This document shows positions 58,553 to 64,000 of a stretch of 64,000 nt of DNA, piece by piece. Each line of letters begins with the position of its first letter. Position 1 is the first letter of the stretch. Source of the stretch: Trichoplusia ni (taxonomy: Eukaryota; Arthropoda; Insecta; Lepidoptera; Noctuidae); contig NC_039491.1 of NCBI RefSeq assembly GCF_003590095.1, forward strand, positions 5,766,001 to 5,830,000, written 5' to 3'. Position numbers and translations under genes: made by a program. Below the pieces are notes generated by a model that was not told the DNA's origin, ran no database searches, and saw only the letters and a list, made by a program, of their open reading frames with translations.

Positions 58553-60777
58553 TCCTAAATAAGCACAGTGAAAGCTTGTCAAAATCCTTGTGGTAGGTTT
58601 TGTAATTAACCTGGACCTAACGGGAAGTCGCCGTCTGGCGGTTTTATAATGAGTTGCTATACATTTTTCTTTGCACTCCATGTAAATTTTGTTTTTCACT
58701 GCAATGTTACTTCCACAATTAGTTATGTTGAATGACTATTTTACGTTGGCTTATTTACTGCAGATGGTTTGTATACAGTTCACTGTTTTATTCTCATTTC
58801 ACGCATATACCCGTTTATCTATTATACGTGAACATTACACTATTCAATCGCCAATCGTCAAAATGTATGCAGACGTCAGAAAAAAAGGAGAATTCTGATA
58901 AAAATATAACAATATTAAGCTTGATGAAAATAAAGCCTGGATTTGACATAAAAACAGAGCGACATTCCCACGCCTTTGCGCTGTTAAATCACGCTAATAA
59001 GCCAAGCAAAGTAATAGTAGTAATAAGCAAAGTATTATTTAGTAGGGAGAAGCAAAGCGCACGCACCGAATGTTTGCCAAAGGAATTAAGTCCAGACATG
59101 TGATTACACGCGTTTATTGCCGACATCCTTGCAGGTGGTCCCTTGGCGTATAATTTCCGTAGCCGACCAGTTATCTCGCTAATCGATGTTTACTTCGATA
59201 AGTCACGGTATACCCGGTAATTTTGGCCACCGGTCACCGTACTTTCAACAAAAATTGGTTTTCAATAATTGAGTATTCCTCGATGAATGTATTTAAAATG
59301 CCTTAAAATATACCTTAATTATATGAAATTATCAGCAATAGAGAATACCCGAACGAACCATTTTGGAGCTCTTAGTTTTTATGAATGGCACCTTATAGTA
59401 CCATATATTTTTATATAACTACAAACTGAACTGGGAACGTTTTGGAATCGTATCCATACGAGAAAAGACCGCTGTGCAAAAATAACACTAACTTGACCGT
59501 TCCTGAATTTGAATATCCGTGTGAAAAAAAGGAAAACGATACTTCTTGTTTTTTATTTTATTCACAGATCCCAACTGAGCAGAAAGCGGGGACAAACCAC
59601 AACAACTGACAACGTCACATAAGTCCTTACTCAACAAACCTCTCGAACGTCAGCCAACCCTCAGAGGAGTTTTAACCCGACACATTTTTCCGAACTCTGA
59701 GACCGAAGTCGCGTTCGCGAACCGTTCTACAAAAAGCCCTCTACCCATTTAATTTTATGGCAAGGGCGGCGAAAACTCGTCTCTCGTATCCTCCGCTGGT
59801 CTTTTATTGTTTGTATTTTTTCGCAACTCGACGGCATTCACCGGGCGTGCAGAAAACGAGGACTATTCATTGTTCACGTAACGCTTCGTACATGCGAGCT
59901 TATGTTTAACAGTGAAGTTTTACTTTTTAGTTTGGGACATTTAGCTTGGTTATGCGGATTAGTGGTTTTTCGACTGTGCCAAGTTTTCAGTAAAGCTTTT
60001 TCATGTAAAAACTTTATGGACGATTTAAAGTTCTATGTTTCCTTTGACTTTTATTAAAAATGCATGTAATTGTGAGATATTGTTGTAAGTTATGCGATTA
60101 AAAAGATAACAATATGTTTTTCTACTGTCTTTACGCTAACACGGTAGCTGTGGTTTAGATACATTTGAAGGTCATAATATTATTACCTTCCTCTTTAGTT
60201 CGTTCTACTTCAACAAGTGAATATCGCCATTAAGCAGGCAATTGTAACTTAATTTTATAATTATTCAAATTTCCTGTTTAAATTTGTAACCTGACATGAA
60301 ACAAGAAAAGGCCAAACATTCTTAAATGATTCAAAAAATAAAACGTCAGCTAACCAATAATAAAATGCTCGAACAAAAAAGAATCCTAAAAGGGTTTTTT
60401 ACAAATGTCTGTTACGTGAGACTTTCTATTAGGTCACGGTAGTCCAGTGGCTTTAGTTATGAAAAATTGCGCAAGTTAAAACTTGGAGATAAATCCTTAT
60501 TACTTTTTGTTACCGTTGTATAAGACCTTATTCGCGTAGGAATAATATAGGTATTAAGATTAACTGAGGCAAAACTAAAGTTTAAAACTGGATTGTAAGG
60601 TGGAATGTAATATGAGGAGAATATTAAGTGTTATTCAAGGTTTTGGACTTTTGCTATTGGTTACTTGGGAAAACACATTCTTGTTTATTCTTCTATACCA
60701 GTTCTCTTTTATTGGATAGGTTGGATGATCTGATAGCGACTCAAGAGTCGTGTACACGAACTTTTCACACAGTGCCC

Positions 60778-60791
60778 TGACGTCAAAGGTC
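60778..60791. promoter_or_regulatory. CRE with adjacent nuclear-receptor-like half-site
   Basis: TGACGTCA at 60778-60785 runs into AAAGGTCC, close to a monomeric nuclear-receptor half-site. The surrounding 400 bp are less AT-rich than the flanks, as often seen in insect enhancers. It is a motif-level suggestion only. Confidence 0.3.
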
Positions 60792-63700
60792 CGATGACAA
60801 TTCAAAATCTCTTGTCACATCCCAACGAGAAATCGATTTACACTCGACATTGTTGAGAGTCCATTGCCAAGGGACCCAATCGTGTAGTGACAGCGCCACG
60901 GATATTAACCACTCCATGGCTAATTGTTCCCAGTTCAATTATCGAACAACTGTCAACGGAGTATTCAGCGGACCAGCCGAGAAACAAGTTTAGCGAACGA
61001 TTCGATTAATAAATTGGTAACTCGATCACTGGATCCGTTGGACCTTCACATTATTAAAAAATGTTTGGAACGTCCAAAGACAAGAATTCGAAATCATCAA
61101 TGAGATCAGTGTGCTCACGATCAAATCTAGTGCAAAGTTGAATGGAACGTCAAGGTAATATTATCATCTACACAAAACAGCAACACATTACAAATAAAAT
61201 ATTTTCTTAGTTATAATTCAAAACAAGTCCAACACGTTCATTTAAGCGATATCTGATTATATGATTGAACTCAAAATACCAACAGTGAAACGGCAGATTT
61301 ATTTCAAAGTTTCAAATCACTAGTTACAGTTTTAGAGCAGGTAGATATCGTCGACAACAATAGAACACTATGTTCGAAGCAAACACTGAAACCTAATTTG
61401 TGAATCCTGTAAACTGCCAAACGTCTACCGTAGCTTGAGACATTTTCGACAACATCAGGCGCCAAGTAATTTCTTATTCATGCTTCCTCAATAAACAAAC
61501 GTGAATATTATAATATATTTGGTATAATATGTCTATAAAAAGAGTGCGAGAAAGCCCGGTTGGATTATCAACATGGATTTCACTAAGCAAAATTAAAATA
61601 TTTATGACGAAAAAAAAATCATGATAAGCTTTAACAAATAAGGCATTTGAATATACAACAATAATTAATGTTGAAGCAATCTCTTTCAATTTCTAATTAC
61701 ATTCAACTAATTGCAGAATTCCTTATGATTCAATGGATACGAGCGAGGCAAACTCAAAAGGAACATCTCGAAATGAATCGTCGTTGAATAATTGATGTCT
61801 CCGTACTTTACGACACGATTGTCTACCAAATGCAATGATTAGGGCGCAGATGTGATTATGCGAGCTCCTTTGGAATTCCTTCAGATAATAATTGTTTCGT
61901 AGTTAATGATTAGTGTTTTTGCTTACTGGGTATAACATGGCCTTAACAATGAAGGTTACAGTGAAATTTAATTGACCTTTTAAAATATTAATTAATGTTA
62001 TTAATTATCAATGCGCCTTAGCAATAGGCCTTACTCAGGGGCGCCACAAAACTGGATCTTCCGCCTTCATCCATATTTCATCGATTAATCATGTTTGAGT
62101 TTTTTGTGGATTACTTATACTAACATCATTAAGACGGTTCCCTAAGAATGTATTTTTGAATAGTTCCCATTTATCCCAAAACCAGGTTAAAAGAAGAATC
62201 AAGCTGAGATCTCGTAATCATTTTAAATGTATACTTTTTCAAAATTAATCTTTCATGTCTACGGAGTTTGAAACAACAATTTCATCTCTAAATAATCTTT
62301 GCCGCCGCCTCTTTGTGTTTTGTCTCCAAGTTCTAATTGGATTAAAACCTTCTTTAGAAAAACCTTATGTTATTAGTGTCGCAATCGTTTGTTATAAAAT
62401 CTTTTATTTTTGACGTTGTATTTTATGTTCGTTGTCCCAGTTTCCCATGCTCAAATGATTTGTGTTGTCAAGGAATTTCATGTTAAAATAATAATTATGT
62501 TTGATCTGTAGCCCATAACATTTCTGGGAAGACAAACTTAGTGAAAATTAGTAAGCTTTGTACCTAGTAGCTTGTCATTATTTTTCCTTTAATTAGGCGC
62601 CGTGGATTGCTATATAAAGTAGTTAAATTTCCAAAATAGGAGTAATAATTAAAACTGACCATTTAAATAAATATACAAAAAAGTCCTGGTCTTAAATCTC
62701 AGTCTGATCACATAACACTGGCTTAACAGAAACGTGCTTGTCTTTATCATCCAAATACGATTTTATTCAAAAGGGATTTAAAATAAATTAAAGATTAAAC
62801 ATTTGTATTAAATACTTTAGACCGAGATTAGATTGCCCATATTGTATAATATATTTATCCTGTAACACCTCACGAAATGGACTGAAAAATTGGAATTGAA
62901 ATTTCATTTAGCATGAACGATTAACCATTCGTTCGCGATTGCCAGGCAACTACGCTAATCCCTTTCTAATGGAGTATTTGAATGTATAAACTGAGCAGTG
63001 GTTAAATTATGAGGGATGACAAATGTTCTTCAGGCTTTCGGTTTAGGAATTAGGATTCAATTCAGCTTAAATTGATTGTCAGAAATTGTGTTGAAGACTT
63101 GTTAGGACAGATAAGGATAAAAATCTTGAGTTTTATTGGTGATTGATTATGACATTGATTTAGATAAAAAGTAATTGTTTTAAATAAGAAAAGGTGGCGA
63201 CAGTTTTGAAGAAGTGATTGTTGTTGGGAATACGGAGGGTAAACGTACCCAGGGACGGTGCGCTATGAGGTAAAGCGAGCATTATGAAAGGCCAAACTTC
63301 AACTAAGCTCTGCTCAGTTGTTGGATATTCGATGAGCAGTGATGACGGCAAAATGTACAGAATACGGTAAACCATTTAGCGATGACTTTTATTCTGTGAT
63401 GAGAGAGCTACATCAGAGAAAGAGAACTCTGGTTTTCCGTATTTTTTTCTGTCTCACCTCCAAATAAGAAACCTATTAAACGAATGACAACAAATAGCTG
63501 TCAATGCCAAGGAACAGTTTGCTGTATAGCATGTGAATGACCTTATTAGTACATTTAAACGTTTCCTACAAATCTTATTGATTTCTACAAATGAGTGCCT
63601 ATGCTGAACTGTAATTCCTTTGCGATTTCAAAGAAAAATAATGAATGCAGTGCGGTAATTCAACTACAGAAAAAATTTCCTGTACCTAATGAACTTTTAA

Positions 63701-64000
63701 ATATGTGTTACATTATCGACATGGTGGTTTGTCGAGTCAATTACTATGTTTTTGCAATAACAGTCTAAAATGAACATGCAATGTGAAAGAACCATTTTAA
63801 ATAAATAATACTTTAAAAATAAACATTTAACTTGACTACCAAAACAAGATTACGATGCAGCGTCTGTCACAATACAAAAGATATTTTTCTTAAGCTCACG
63901 ATCTTTAAGAAACAAACCCGTACGCAATGTAATTTGAAAGCGAATGACATAAATTCTTAACGGACAAACGGACAGGACGACTCGTACAAATATCCGATTA

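Larger units (their letters stand above)
49681..64000. other. Downstream noncoding region
   Basis: No exon with a recognisable product was found. The longest open stretch (123 codons at 58732-59103, + strand) has no domain and overlaps a shorter open stretch in another frame. The region holds retroelement pieces at 50.4, 51.7, 55.3, 56.9 and 57.7 kb, a promoter-like block near 53.3 kb, and less AT-rich segments near 59.1-59.25, 59.57-59.9 and 60.75-61.15 kb that may be regulatory. It may be intergenic or the first intron of a gene starting near 53.3 kb. Confidence 0.65.

Noticed and set aside
58732..59103. 123-codon plus-strand open reading frame
   Set aside because: Mixed composition with no recognisable family and another open stretch overlapping in a second frame. 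The later part is Lys/Ser-rich and plausible-looking, but there is no supporting splice site or homolog known to me.

Overview
The window is animal nuclear DNA, almost certainly from a moth (Lepidoptera). It is AT-rich, has long introns with GT-AG junctions, and carries degraded copies of retroelements whose tail motifs I know from moth genomes, two of them a noctuid-like SINE. No bacterial operon, CRISPR array, rRNA gene, intact tRNA gene, virus or intact transposon was seen.

The one gene I can support runs left to right from 21399 to about 49680. It encodes the insect member of the SLY/SASH adaptor family (SASH1-like; the Drosophila counterpart is, from memory, SKIP). Twelve coding exons join in frame through every junction into 868 residues plus a TGA at 47410-47412. 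Layout: an N-terminal region matching the start of SASH1, a Gln-rich stretch, a Tyr/Pro motif followed by a basic helix, a SLY-type helical region, an acidic and Ser/Arg-rich linker, an SH3 domain (about residues 572-629), a SAM domain (about 652-715) and a Ser-rich tail. The start codon is not visible, so the gene is 5'-partial. The first 21.4 kb look like a large first intron or upstream regulatory DNA. Early introns are long (about 8.0, 2.4 and 7.7 kb); the last six exons are packed into 2.4 kb. A 3' UTR of about 2.3 kb follows.

From about 49.7 kb to the end I find no credible exon. That stretch holds retroelement remains (an RTE-like tail at 50.4 kb, a tRNA-derived SINE at 51.7 kb, a second noctuid-type SINE at 56.9 kb), a CpG-richer promoter-like block near 53.3 kb, and possible regulatory DNA near 58.5-61.1 kb.

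I found no convincing undescribed system. The best leads are the DSG phosphodegron-like motifs in the adaptor tail, one of which coincides with a consensus splice donor; a very GC-rich tract just after the stop codon; the perfect 15-bp target duplication around one SINE; and several compact hairpins and motif clusters in the introns.
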